A DNA stretch of 31,205 bases from Immundisolibacter sp. (GCF_041601295.1 NZ_JBFIII010000027.1:1-31205), one strand, 5' to 3'; counted from the first letter of the stretch, positions 23,390 to 31,205 are shown. A program made the numbers and translations. Notes: generated from the sequence alone by a model not told the origin.

Positions 23390-24571
23390 TTATAACGGGG
23401 AGTCTGCCTCCAAAGCGGCCAGCACCTGCGCCGTGTGCTCGCCAAGCCTGGGCGACCGGCCGCGAACCGCGCCCGGCGTGGCGGACAGATGCACGGGCAC
23501 ACCGGCAATGGTCACCGGCCTGGCACTGCCCGGTTGTTCCACTTCCACGAGCATGCCGCGGGCTGCAAAGTGCGGGTCGTTAAAGATCTCGGCTGCATCC
23601 TGCACCGGCCCGAACGGCACCCGGCCGCCGAATATGGCCTTGATCTGCGCCTTGCTGCGCGAACGGGTGAAGCCTTCGACAACGGCGGTCACATCGGCGC
23701 GCCGCTCCAGGCGCGCGGCATTGGTTGCGTAGGCCGGGTCTGTGGCAAGTTCCGGGCGGCCGATCGCCTGGGCCAGCTCGACCCAGAACTTGTCGGTGGG
23801 GCAGCCGACAGCGACCCAGCCATCCGCCGCACGAAACAGCCCGAACGGGCACAGCAGCGGGTGGCCGTTGCCCTCCGGACCAGCCACCGCGCCGGTGTAG
23901 CTGTACTGGTGCACCAGCCGCTCGCACAGGGCCAGCACGCCATCAATCATGGAAATGTCCAGAAACTGCCCCTGGCCGCTGCGCTCGGCGTGGCGAACCG
24001 CGGCCAGGATGCCGAAGGCCAGCATCAATGCCGGCACCGTGTCGCCGACGCCCGGACCAATTTTCAGCGGCACGTCGGCGGCCGGGCCGGTAATCCCCAT
24101 GATGCCGCCCATGGCCTGAGCCACCACATCGAAGGCGGGCCAGTCGTTGTAGGGACTCTCGCCGCTGCGCGGGTCACCAAAGCCACGAATGGCCCCGTAC
24201 ACCAGGCGCGGGTTGATCTGCGCCAATACCTCAAAGCCGAGGCCCAGGCGTTCCATTACGCCGGCGCGGTAGTTCTCGACCAGCACGTCGGCGCTCGCCA
24301 CCAGCTTCAGGAGTGCGGCGCGCCCGGACGGGGCCTTCAGGTCCAGCACCACGCTTTTCTTGCCGCGGTTGATGCTCTGGAAATAGCCGCCGAAAGCGCG
24401 CTCGTGATCATCCGCCCGGAACGGCGCGAAACGGCGCGCGGGATCGCCCTCCGGCGGTTCGATCTTGATCACCTCGGCGCCGTGGTCGGCCAGCAGTTGC
24501 GTGCAGAACGGCCCCGCCAACACCTGTGACAAATCCAACACCCGTAGCCCAGCCAGGGCCCCCGGACTCAC
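23390..24571 (-). CDS. CaiB/BaiF (class III) CoA-transferase
   Basis: A 393-residue family III CoA-transferase, which moves CoA between carboxylic acids through an aspartyl-CoA intermediate. The N-terminal LAGLRVLDLSQVLAGPFCTQLLADHGAEVIKIEPP and VLVENYRAGVMERLGL are diagnostic, and GVGDTVPALM holds the likely catalytic Asp (about 177). The start is a GTG at 24571 whose TGA overlaps the end of the acyl-CoA dehydrogenase gene (GTGA), so the two are coupled; the frame continues upstream, but that part is non-homologous. The pairing suggests activation of a dicarboxylate, perhaps a substituted succinate, for the dehydrogenase. Formyl- or carnitine-type specificity cannot be ruled out. Confidence 0.93.
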   Translation of the reverse strand: MSPGALAGLRVLDLSQVLAGPFCTQLLADHGAEVIKIEPPEGDPARRFAPFRADDHERAFGGYFQSINRGKKSVVLDLKAPSGRAALLKLVASADVLVENYRAGVMERLGLGFEVLAQINPRLVYGAIRGFGDPRSGESPYNDWPAFDVVAQAMGGIMGITGPAADVPLKIGPGVGDTVPALMLAFGILAAVRHAERSGQGQFLDISMIDGVLALCERLVHQYSYTGAVAGPEGNGHPLLCPFGLFRAADGWVAVGCPTDKFWVELAQAIGRPELATDPAYATNAARLERRADVTAVVEGFTRSRSKAQIKAIFGGRVPFGPVQDAAEIFNDPHFAARGMLVEVEQPGSARPVTIAGVPVHLSATPGAVRGRSPRLGEHTAQVLAALEADSPL

Positions 24572-26196
24572 GTGCCGCCCGCGAGCAATTGGCGACCGAT
24601 GACCTTCAGTTCCAGGATCGGCTCCACGCCTTCGAAAATCGGCAGCACCTGGGCGTCGGCCACATAACGGGCAATCGGGAACTCCTCCGCGTAGCCCCAG
24701 CCACCGTGCAGCAGCTGCGCCCGCTGCGACACATCCACCGCGACCCGGCAAGCGTAAAGTTTGGCCATCGCAGCCAGCAGCCCGGCATCGGCGGCGCGGG
24801 CATCCATGGCACTCGCCGCGGCGTAGCTGAGCTGGCGTGCCGCCTCGGTGCGCATCACCATCCAGCCAAGTTCATAAGCGGTGCTCTGAAACTCGCCGAT
24901 CGGCCGCCCGAACTGCCGCCGCTGCTGCGCATATTCCCCAGCAGCTTGCAGGCTGGCCTGGGCCAGGCCGGTGGCACGACCGGCGGTCTGCAGGCGCCCG
25001 GCGGCGAAACCGGCCATCTGGTAATAGAAACCGCGACCCGCCTCGCCCACCAGCCGGTCGCCGGGTACGAACCAGCGCTCGAACTGCAAGGTAAACGAGT
25101 GCATGCCCCGATAACCTGGCGTGCGATCGGCCTTGCCGGTAAGCCGCCCACCGCCCGGCTGGCGAAGATCGAACGCATGCCCGAGGCAACGTTCCTTCTC
25201 CACGATGAACAACGACAGTCCGCGGTGGCCGGCGGCCGGATCAGGATCGCTGCGCGCCAGCAGCGCCAGTACGTCGGCCCGCCCGGCGAAGGTGCTCCAC
25301 GCCTTGGCGCCGTCGATCACCCAGCCGGCCACGCCGTCCTGGGTCGCCGCAGTCGCCCGGCAACGCAGCGCAGCCACATCGGAGCCGGTATCGGGCTCCG
25401 TCACCGCCACACCAACCATCAGTTCGCCACGCGCCACCGGTCCCAGCCAGCGCTGTTTCTGTGCCTGTGTACCGCCAGCCAGCAGCGCCTTGGCCAGCAC
25501 CTCCGGGCGGGTAATCAGGCTGCCGGCGGCCGGCAGCGAGGCGCATGACAGTTCTTCGGTAGCCACCACCATGGCCAGGTTGCTCATGCCGGTACCGCCG
25601 TACTCGGCCGGAATCGACATGCCGAAAAATCCAAGCTCGGCCATGGCGCCGATCAGATCTTCCGGTACCAGCAGGTCTTCGAGATGGATGTGCTGGGCGA
25701 GCGGCGCCACCCGTTCGGCGGCAAATCGGCGCGTCGAGTCCCGCAGCGCGGCGATCAGCTCGGCATCGGCAGCGACCAGCGCACCGTGGTTGGCGTACTG
25801 TTCAACCTCGCCTTGCGCCGCCACGGCGCGGAAGTTGGACTCGGCGAGCGTCGCCGCCAGGGCCTCACGCGAGCCTGGCAGGCACAACGCCGCCACGTCC
25901 GCGGCCGTCAGGCCAAAATCGGCTTGGTGTCTTTCCGCCATATGCACGGCGTCAAAGGCTACCTCGGCGGCAAACAGCGTTGCCGACAGGCCCGGGGCAG
26001 CCTGGGCGGTCGCCCAGTGCGTGAGCGCCCGCGCCGCCGCCACGCGCGCCGCAAGACCGGCGTAGCGACGCACGGCCATCTGGTGATTATCAATATCCCG
26101 CCCGGCCGCGGTGCGCTGCACCAGCCGCTGATGCAGCGCTGTCGACACGGCGGCCGCCAAAACCAGCGCCGCCCCTCCGTGGTCACCTGCCGTCAT
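24568..26196 (-). CDS. Acyl-CoA dehydrogenase, (2S)-methylsuccinyl-CoA dehydrogenase-like
   Basis: A 542-residue flavoprotein, about 150 residues longer at the N-terminus than ordinary acyl-CoA dehydrogenases. This length and the segments TEELS, GSLITRPEV, KAWSTFAGRADVLALLARSDPD, GHRGLSLFIVEK, GYRGMHS, RGFYYQMAGFAAGRLQTAGRA and PIFEGVEPILELKVIGRQLL match, as I recall it, methylsuccinyl-CoA dehydrogenase (Mcd) of the ethylmalonyl-CoA pathway. The acidic residue in FEGV (about 522) occupies the place of the usual catalytic Glu. Mcd oxidises methylsuccinyl-CoA to mesaconyl-CoA. No crotonyl-CoA carboxylase or mesaconyl-CoA hydratase lies in the window, so a related 2-alkylsuccinyl-CoA may be the substrate. 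It is coupled to the downstream CoA-transferase. GGAGG precedes the ATG. Confidence 0.88.
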   Translation of the reverse strand: MTAGDHGGAALVLAAAVSTALHQRLVQRTAAGRDIDNHQMAVRRYAGLAARVAAARALTHWATAQAAPGLSATLFAAEVAFDAVHMAERHQADFGLTAADVAALCLPGSREALAATLAESNFRAVAAQGEVEQYANHGALVAADAELIAALRDSTRRFAAERVAPLAQHIHLEDLLVPEDLIGAMAELGFFGMSIPAEYGGTGMSNLAMVVATEELSCASLPAAGSLITRPEVLAKALLAGGTQAQKQRWLGPVARGELMVGVAVTEPDTGSDVAALRCRATAATQDGVAGWVIDGAKAWSTFAGRADVLALLARSDPDPAAGHRGLSLFIVEKERCLGHAFDLRQPGGGRLTGKADRTPGYRGMHSFTLQFERWFVPGDRLVGEAGRGFYYQMAGFAAGRLQTAGRATGLAQASLQAAGEYAQQRRQFGRPIGEFQSTAYELGWMVMRTEAARQLSYAAASAMDARAADAGLLAAMAKLYACRVAVDVSQRAQLLHGGWGYAEEFPIARYVADAQVLPIFEGVEPILELKVIGRQLLAGGT

Positions 26197-26314
26197 CCTG
26201 CCTCCCCATCAGCGCCGCGCGGCGGCAGCGCCTTGACCACGGCGATTACCGTAGCGCCTCAGAGCGGGGATTATCTGACAGCCACGGTAGCTGACCTAGC
26301 GGTGGCCGTTTCGA

Positions 26315-27469
26315 TCACGCTGGCTGCGAGTCGGCTGGCTTCGGCAGTTCCGCCGGTGACCGTGCCCGTTCATGGGCAGCGCGACGTTTCAGGTAGGCCT
26401 CGCGGGCGATCCTCAGGTCTTCCACGAACAGCGGCAACTCGTCCAGGGTGAGCGCCTGCGGACCATCGACCAGCGCCTTGCCCGGCTCCGGATGGATGTC
26501 CACCAGCACCATATTGGCGCCGGCGACGACACCCTGCACGGCGGCGTGATGGATGTCCTCGATCCCGTCCGGGCTGAGGTCACGACGACCGACCGCATGG
26601 GAGGGATCCACACACACCGGCATACGCGTGAGGCGCCTGACCACCGGCACCTGGGCGAAATCCACCAGATTGCGATGCGGTTCGCCAAGATTGCTTTTCA
26701 CTCCGCGCAGGCAGAACACCACCCGCTGGTTGCCCTCACTGGCCAGGTACTCGGCGGCGTTGAGCGACTCTTCCAGGGTGATGCCAAAACCGCGTTTGAA
26801 CAGCACCGGAAATTCATGCTGGCGACCGATCGCCTTGAGCAGCTCGAAGTTCTGCGTATTGCGCGTACCTACTTGCAGCATGACACCGGTGCCATTGCCG
26901 GCCGCGGCCAACGCGTCATGGATCTCCTGAATGTGTTTCTCGTGCGTGACTTCCATGGCGATGACGCGCACACCATGGCTGGCCGCGGATTCGAACACGA
27001 ACGGCAGGCACGCCGCGCCATGACCCTGAAACGCATACGGACTGGTACGCGGCTTGTAGGCGCCCATGCGCGCGCAGCGCAGGCCCTGCGCTGCCAAGGC
27101 GCGAAACGTGCGGTCGACGTGATCGCGGTTGTCGACCGCGCACAGGCCGGCGAACAGCTCGAAAGTCTCCTGGCTGAAGCTGACGCCGTTGTACTCGAAA
27201 CCGCTCGGCCGGAAATCGTCCTTGTGGCGACCCAGGATGCGGTACTCGCGAGACACCCGCACCACACGGTCGACACCCGCCAGTTCGGCGATTTCCTCCC
27301 GGTCCAGGGTGGCAGTATCACCAATCAGGTAAATCTCGGTCAGGGTTTGCAGATCACCTTTCACTTCGTGCACGCGGGCGCTGACACCGGACCGATGCGA
27401 CAGATACTCCATGATCGCCTCGAACAGCGGTGTTCCCGGATGAACTTGTTCGTCAAGAATGAGAATCAT
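26315..27469 (-). CDS. Divergent DAHP-synthase (AroA-I-beta) homologue
   Basis: A 384-residue protein with the layout of Thermotoga-type DAHP synthases: an N-terminal ferredoxin-like regulatory domain (about 1-75) and a TIM barrel. AYKPRTSPYAFQG, VGTRNTQNFELLKAIG, PVLFKRGF, DPSHAVGRR and HPEPGKALVDGPQAL align with the family. Several usually invariant positions differ: AGPC is AGLC (107-110), RGGAF is RMGAY, CERG is CLRG, and the metal-ligand Glu of the VEVHP motif is Asp (VDIHP). It may make DAHP for aromatic synthesis with altered kinetics or act on another aldehyde. The ATG at 27469 gives the normal start (MILILDEQVHPG); a TTG 10 codons upstream is less likely. Confidence 0.85.
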   Translation of the reverse strand: MILILDEQVHPGTPLFEAIMEYLSHRSGVSARVHEVKGDLQTLTEIYLIGDTATLDREEIAELAGVDRVVRVSREYRILGRHKDDFRPSGFEYNGVSFSQETFELFAGLCAVDNRDHVDRTFRALAAQGLRCARMGAYKPRTSPYAFQGHGAACLPFVFESAASHGVRVIAMEVTHEKHIQEIHDALAAAGNGTGVMLQVGTRNTQNFELLKAIGRQHEFPVLFKRGFGITLEESLNAAEYLASEGNQRVVFCLRGVKSNLGEPHRNLVDFAQVPVVRRLTRMPVCVDPSHAVGRRDLSPDGIEDIHHAAVQGVVAGANMVLVDIHPEPGKALVDGPQALTLDELPLFVEDLRIAREAYLKRRAAHERARSPAELPKPADSQPA

Positions 27470-27564
27470 GCTGCGTCTCGTAGGTATCAGCGGCGCCAAA
27501 TGCTAGGCCAGCATTAGCGCCAGGTATTGGTCGGAAGGTCAGTGCCCATGCCCCGACCCGAACA

Positions 27565-27588
27565 GGCAGACACGACCCCATGTCTGCC
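27565..27588. terminator. 8-bp hairpin downstream of cysQ
   Basis: GGCAGACA (27565-27572) and TGTCTGCC (27581-27588) form a perfect stem around an 8-nt loop, 20 bp beyond the cysQ stop in the direction of transcription. No T-run follows, so it is a weak terminator candidate, or an operator upstream of the DAHP-synthase-like gene. Confidence 0.4.
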
Positions 27589-27607
27589 CGCAAAAGCACC
27601 CTGGCCG

Positions 27608-28417
27608 CTAGCGGGCTTGCAGCGCGGCCTGCCAGGGTCGTTGCCCGGCGCCGAACGCCACGAACGGAACATTCAGCAGCGACACCTTGTTATACCGCAG
27701 CGGTTGCAGGGCGAAATCGGTCAGCTCACCTCCGGCCTGCTCCAGGACGCACTGCGCGGCGGCGGTGTCCCATTCGCTGGTGGGTCCGTGGCGGGGATAA
27801 AAATCCGCCTCGCCCGCTGCCACCAGGCAGATCTTGAGTGAGCTGCCGATCGGCACGATCAGGTGCCCCGGCAAGGTCGCCAGCACCGCCGCGAGCTCGG
27901 GGCTGGCATGCGAGCGGCTGGCTACCACGCGCAGTGGGCCGCCATCGTAACGACTGACCTGTAAGCGGCGCTGGCTGCCGTCGGCGGCGATATGACACGC
28001 ACCGGCGCCCTCTGCCGCCGCGTAGACCTCGCCACGCACCGGCACCTGCACCACGCCCAGCAGCGGTTTACCACCATCGATGAGCGCGATGTTCACCGTG
28101 AACTCGCCGTTACGCTTCACGAACTCGCGCGTGCCGTCCAGCGGGTCCACCAGCCAGTAGCGTTGCCAGGCACGGCGCTGCGGATACGGGATGCTGTCGG
28201 ACTCTTCCGACAGCACGGGCCACTGTGGCGTCAGCGCGCGCAGGCCGGCTACGATCAGAACGTGGGCGGCGCGGTCGGCCGCCGTCAACGGCGAACGGTC
28301 GTCCTTTTGCTCAACCGCGAACTCGCTCTCGTAGACTTCCAGTATGGCGGCGGCGGCGCGGCGGGCAATTTCAATCACCGCTGGCAACAGGGTGACAGGA
28401 TCGGAGGCAACAGACAT
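27608..28417 (-). CDS. cysQ: 3'(2'),5'-bisphosphate nucleotidase
   Basis: A 269-residue Mg-dependent phosphatase of the inositol-monophosphatase superfamily that converts PAP to AMP. PAP arises from sulfate reduction and from sulfotransferases. The metal-binding motifs LSEESD (69-74) and DPLDGTREF (91-99) are intact, as is the C-terminal WDTAAAQCVLEQAGG. The KRNGEFTVNIALI segment after the second motif is typical of CysQ rather than SuhB. The start is the ATG at 28417. It is divergent from the DUF815 gene with 70 bp between them. It would detoxify PAP produced by the sulfotransferase encoded at 12215-13144. Confidence 0.95.
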   Translation of the reverse strand: MSVASDPVTLLPAVIEIARRAAAAILEVYESEFAVEQKDDRSPLTAADRAAHVLIVAGLRALTPQWPVLSEESDSIPYPQRRAWQRYWLVDPLDGTREFVKRNGEFTVNIALIDGGKPLLGVVQVPVRGEVYAAAEGAGACHIAADGSQRRLQVSRYDGGPLRVVASRSHASPELAAVLATLPGHLIVPIGSSLKICLVAAGEADFYPRHGPTSEWDTAAAQCVLEQAGGELTDFALQPLRYNKVSLLNVPFVAFGAGQRPWQAALQAR

Positions 28418-28454
28418 GCGAGGTCCCAGGAGCGGTAGAACGATAACGAGTAGG

Positions 28455-28460
28455 TAGAAT
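28455..28460 (+). promoter_or_regulatory. Candidate -10 element for the DUF815-dapF-DUF484-xerC operon
   Basis: TAGAAT lies about 30 bp before the DUF815 ATG in the short divergent gap with cysQ. No clear -35 is seen, and no Shine-Dalgarno precedes the ATG, so the transcript may have a very short leader. Confidence 0.3.
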
Positions 28461-28487
28461 GCAGCACGCTGTGAACGCCGCCGCCGA

Positions 28488-29369
28488 ATGAACGATCAAC
28501 TTACCAGACTCGCCAGCCGCGCCGAAACCCTGCTTGACCGCGTCGAAGCGTTGCTGCCGCCACCGCCCGTCGACATCGACTGGCAGCACACACTGGCGGC
28601 CCGGTGGCAGGCGCGGCGCGTCGGCCATGGCCTGCTGCTGCCCATCGACCAGCCGCAGCCGGCGCAGTTTGACGACCTGATGGGCATCGATCGCGCAAAA
28701 ACCGCGCTCGATCGCAACACCCGCCAGTTCCTGGCCGGCGCACCGGCCAACGACGCCTTGCTGTGGGGCAGCCGCGGCACCGGCAAGTCCTCGCTGATCA
28801 AGGCGCTGCTGACGCGTTATGCGGGCAGCGGATTGCGCCTGCTGGAGGTGGACAAGGATCACCTGGTCGACCTGCCGCACATCGCCGCAGCGGTGTCGGG
28901 CCTGCCGCAGCGCTTCATCGTGTTTTGCGACGACCTGTCCTTCGGCAGCGACGAGCCGGCTTACAAGGCACTTAAAGTCGCGCTCGATGGCTCGCTCAGC
29001 GGCGGGCGTGAGCACCTGCTGATCTACGCCACCTCCAACCGTCGCCACCTGCTGCCGGAATACCAGGAAGAAAACACCCTGACCCGGCACGTCGGCGAGG
29101 AAATCCACTTCGCCGAGGCGGTGGAAGAGAAGATCGCCCTGTCCGAGCGCTTCGGACTGTGGCTGGCGTTTCACCCCTTCGACCAGGACCGCTACCTGGA
29201 TATCGTGCGGCATTGGCTGACGCGTCTGAGCTGCGCGGTCAGCGAACCGGCCGACATGCGCGAGCAGGCGCTGCGGTGGGCGCTGACGCGCGGCAGTCGC
29301 AGTGGCCGCAGCGCCTGGCAGTTTGCGCGGGATTACGCCGGTCGCGCGCGCCTGGGCGAGGCGCCATGA
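28488..29369 (+). CDS. AAA+ ATPase of the DUF815 family
   Basis: A 293-residue P-loop ATPase. Walker A is GSRGTGKSS (94-102) and Walker B FIVFCDDLSF (about 148-157); further AAA+ signs are IYATSNRRHLLPE (sensor 1 region) and the DUF815-typical DDLMGIDRAKTALDRNTRQFLAG before the P-loop. No partner domain or signal peptide is present, so it acts in the cytoplasm, but its client is unknown. It opens a chain of genes that overlap by 4 bp: its TGA shares bases with the dapF ATG. This linkage suggests co-expression with lysine/peptidoglycan and recombination functions, not necessarily a common pathway. Confidence 0.92.
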   Translation: MNDQLTRLASRAETLLDRVEALLPPPPVDIDWQHTLAARWQARRVGHGLLLPIDQPQPAQFDDLMGIDRAKTALDRNTRQFLAGAPANDALLWGSRGTGKSSLIKALLTRYAGSGLRLLEVDKDHLVDLPHIAAAVSGLPQRFIVFCDDLSFGSDEPAYKALKVALDGSLSGGREHLLIYATSNRRHLLPEYQEENTLTRHVGEEIHFAEAVEEKIALSERFGLWLAFHPFDQDRYLDIVRHWLTRLSCAVSEPADMREQALRWALTRGSRSGRSAWQFARDYAGRARLGEAP

Positions 29370-30211
29370 GTACCCCTGCGGCGACTCTCGGATTCACCAA
29401 GATGCATGGTCTGGGGAATGATTTCGTGGTCATCGACGGCGTGCGTCAGCAGGTCGATCTGAGCCCAGCCCAGGTACGCGCCATCGCCGACCGCCACTTT
29501 GGCGTGGGCTGCGACCAGCTACTGCTCATCGAGGCGCCACGGCGAGACGATGCCGACTTCACCTACCGCATCTTCAACGCCGACGGCGGCGAAGTGGAAC
29601 ACTGTGGCAATGGCGCCCGCTGCGCCGCACGCTTTGTGCACGACCAGGGGCTAAGCGAGAAGACCAGCCTGATGTTCGATACCCTGGGCGGGCTCATCCG
29701 GCCACAGCTGCTGGCCGATGGCGAGGTCAGGGTGGACATGGGCATTCCCTGTTTTGAGCCGGCGCGTATTCCATTCGATGCCCCAGCCGAAGCCCTGGAC
29801 TACACGATTGAGCTGGCCGGCGGCCCGGTGCGCGTCGCCGCGCTGGCCATCGGCAACCCGCATGCCGTGCTGCGGGTGGACGATGTCGCCACGGCGCCGG
29901 TCGCAACGCTTGGCCCGCAGCTGGGGGGGCATACCCGCTTCCCGCGGCGCGTCAACGTGGGGTTCCTGCAAGTACTTGGCCAGAACGAAGGGCGGCTGCG
30001 CGTCTACGAACGCGGTGTTGGCGAAACTCTGGCCTGCGGCACGGGCGCTTGCGCGGCCTTCGTCGCCGGCTACCGCTGGGGCATGTTCGGACCAACCGCC
30101 ACGCTGCACCTTGCTGGCGGTGCCCTGCGCCTGGCCTGGGCTGGGCCGGACACCCCGGTATTTCTGACGGGTCCGGCCGTCACCGTCTTCGAGGGCACGC
30201 TTCGCCAATGA
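29366..30211 (+). CDS. dapF: Diaminopimelate epimerase
   Basis: A 281-residue cofactor-independent epimerase that interconverts LL- and meso-diaminopimelate, feeding both lysine and peptidoglycan synthesis. The two catalytic cysteines are in EHCGNGARC (Cys80) and ETLACGTGAC (Cys224); KMHGLGNDFVVID near the N-terminus is diagnostic. The ATG at 29366 overlaps the DUF815 stop (ATGA) and gives the expected N-terminus; the longer frame from 29159 runs inside the previous gene and is rejected. It is followed by DUF484 with another 4-bp overlap. Confidence 0.97.
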   Translation: MSTPAATLGFTKMHGLGNDFVVIDGVRQQVDLSPAQVRAIADRHFGVGCDQLLLIEAPRRDDADFTYRIFNADGGEVEHCGNGARCAARFVHDQGLSEKTSLMFDTLGGLIRPQLLADGEVRVDMGIPCFEPARIPFDAPAEALDYTIELAGGPVRVAALAIGNPHAVLRVDDVATAPVATLGPQLGGHTRFPRRVNVGFLQVLGQNEGRLRVYERGVGETLACGTGACAAFVAGYRWGMFGPTATLHLAGGALRLAWAGPDTPVFLTGPAVTVFEGTLRQ

Positions 30212-30876
30212 ATAAATCCACCATGAAACCCGCTGCCGACGCCGCCCAGGTGGCCGCCTATCTGCTGCTGAACCCGAATTTTCTGGAACAGCACCCGCAA
30301 GTGTTCGAAGCGCTCAACGTGCCGCACCCAACGGGTGGGGCGGTATCGCTGGTCGAGCGTCAGGTCGCCGCCCTGCGCGAGCGCAACCATGCCCTGACCG
30401 CGCGCCTGGACGCCGTGATCGATGCCGCGCACCGGCACGACGACCAGTACGGCAAGCTGTTCGAGCTCGCCGTGGCGTTGGCCGCCTGCCACGCCATGGC
30501 CGCCGTACTACACGCCCTCGAAACGCACCTGAAACGCGATTTCGGTACCGACGTCGTGCGGGTGTTGACACCGGTGGCACCGCCGGAGGCGCTCAAACAG
30601 GTGATCACCGACTTCGATCCGGCACCGTTCGCCGCCGACCTTGAGCATGGCAAAGCGCGCTGCTTGCCGCCGGGCGACCTGCCGACCGTACACGCCTACC
30701 TTGGCGAGGAACTGGGCTCGGCCGCCGTGCTGCCGCTACCCACCGGTCGCACGGGCGCCCTGTTGTTACTTGGCGCCCGCGATGTCGAGCGCTTCAGCCC
30801 GGAGCTGGGCACGCTGTTCCTGGACCGCCTGGCCCGCTTGATGGGCGCACATTGGCACGGTCGCCTGGCCGAGTGA
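30208..30876 (+). CDS. DUF484 family protein
   Basis: A 222-residue cytoplasmic protein of the DUF484 family, whose second half has a GAF-like fold. The N-terminal VAAYLLLNPNFLEQHPQVFEALNVPHPTGGAVSLVERQV is the family hallmark, followed by a coiled-coil-like segment (LRERNHALTARLDAVI) and the GAF-like region (about 90-215, ending in GALLLLGARDVERFSPELGTLFLDRLARL). Function is not established. It regularly sits between dapF and xerC in gammaproteobacteria, as here, overlapping both by 4 bp. Confidence 0.93.
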   Translation: MNKSTMKPAADAAQVAAYLLLNPNFLEQHPQVFEALNVPHPTGGAVSLVERQVAALRERNHALTARLDAVIDAAHRHDDQYGKLFELAVALAACHAMAAVLHALETHLKRDFGTDVVRVLTPVAPPEALKQVITDFDPAPFAADLEHGKARCLPPGDLPTVHAYLGEELGSAAVLPLPTGRTGALLLLGARDVERFSPELGTLFLDRLARLMGAHWHGRLAE

Positions 30877-31205
30877 GCGAGTCCTCGTCCATCGAGGTGT
30901 TTCTTGCCGCGCTGGGCGACCAGCAACGGGTCAGCCGGCATACGGTGGCCGCGTATCGGCGCGACCTGCTGCGCTGTCAGCACGTGTTGCCGACCCTGGG
31001 GGCGCCGACCCTGGCCGCGCTGACGCCACCCCAGATGCGCAGCCTGGTGGCCGCGCTCGCCCGTGAAGGACTGTCCGGGCGCAGCATCGCGCGCCTGCTG
31101 GCCGCGCTGCGCAGCTACTACCGCCATCTGATTGATGCAGGCAGCCTGCGGGCCGATCCGGCTGCCGGCATCCGCGCGCCCAAGAGCCCACGCCGGCTGC
31201 CGGCC
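30873..31205 (+). CDS. xerC: Site-specific tyrosine recombinase XerC, N-terminal part
   Basis: The first 111 codons of a Xer-type recombinase, cut by the window edge before the catalytic domain. The GTG start overlaps the DUF484 stop (GTGA). The visible part is the SAM-like core-binding domain: FLAALGDQQRVSRHTVAAYRRDL, ALARE.GLSGRSIARLLAALRSYYRHL and NP-equivalent DPAAGIRAPKSPRRLP. XerC works with XerD at dif to resolve chromosome dimers. Gene order (dapF, DUF484, xerC) supports XerC rather than XerD or an integron/phage integrase; the catalytic Arg, His and Tyr are out of view. Confidence 0.92.
   Translation, partial: MSESSSIEVFLAALGDQQRVSRHTVAAYRRDLLRCQHVLPTLGAPTLAALTPPQMRSLVAALAREGLSGRSIARLLAALRSYYRHLIDAGSLRADPAAGIRAPKSPRRLPA

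Noticed and set aside
24572..24751. 60-codon N-terminal extension of the CoA-transferase
   Set aside because: It lies within the acyl-CoA dehydrogenase gene and has no CaiB/BaiF similarity. The GTG at 24571 gives the normal family start and a coupled GTGA junction.
26372..27517. Plus-strand 381-codon frame opposite the DAHP-synthase-like gene
   Set aside because: The minus-strand product aligns with a known family along its whole length; the plus-strand frame has only His/Gln-rich shadow composition.
29159..29365. 69-codon N-terminal extension of dapF
   Set aside because: It runs inside the DUF815 gene in another frame. The ATG at 29366 gives the diagnostic KMHGLGNDF context and the ATGA overlap.

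Overview
The window is about 31 kb of GC-rich chromosomal DNA that reads as a gammaproteobacterium. The main evidence is the right-hand block dapF - DUF484 - xerC, a classical gammaproteobacterial gene order, together with metX-metW, purT, cysQ and uppP of proteobacterial type. GC content looks well above 60% (not computed). A Rieske oxygenase, short-chain dehydrogenases and CoA-ester enzymes would suit an environmental, pollutant- or lipid-degrading lineage such as Immundisolibacter, Nevskiales or Steroidobacteraceae; that placement is inference only. I see no tRNA, rRNA, CRISPR array, prophage or intact insertion sequence.

Layout. 1-613 (-): 5' part of a secreted protein of unknown function, cut by the window edge. 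932-3844 (-): membrane cyclic-di-GMP phosphodiesterase with sensor, HAMP, GAF, degenerate GGDEF and intact EAL domains. 3997-8399 (+): housekeeping run argG, metX, metW, a small DUF4399 secreted protein and uppP. 8428-12022: a self-contained module of an ECF sigma factor and its membrane anti-sigma factor, a divergent secreted subtilisin-like protease, and a downstream Gly/Ala/Ser-rich secreted protein. Three promoter-like elements with identical internal spacing (GGAANAAA ... CGTTCT type) precede the sigma operon, the glycine-rich gene and, more weakly, the protease, so the module looks like a small autoregulated envelope regulon. This is the most distinctive system in the window.

12215-15582 (-): a PAPS-type sulfotransferase and an SLC12-like cation/chloride or amino-acid permease. 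15776-17406 (+): a DUF899 thioredoxin-like protein and an SDR whose catalytic Tyr is replaced by His, closed by a strong bidirectional terminator and a 24-bp perfect palindrome. 17495-19055 (-): a Rieske oxygenase alpha subunit with a 109-residue downstream partner. 19211-20977 (+), divergent from it: an exported protein combining a carboxypeptidase-regulatory-like domain, one CxxCH haem site and a Vgb-like beta-propeller.

21003-23322 (-): a Xre/RES toxin-antitoxin pair lying directly upstream of purT on the same strand. 23390-26196 (-): a CaiB/BaiF CoA-transferase overlapping a methylsuccinyl-CoA-dehydrogenase-like acyl-CoA dehydrogenase, probably two consecutive steps on a substituted succinate. 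26315-27469 (-): a divergent DAHP-synthase homologue with altered active-site motifs. 27608-28417 (-): cysQ. 28488-31205 (+): a tightly overlapping chain of DUF815 AAA+ ATPase, dapF, DUF484 and xerC, the last cut by the window edge.
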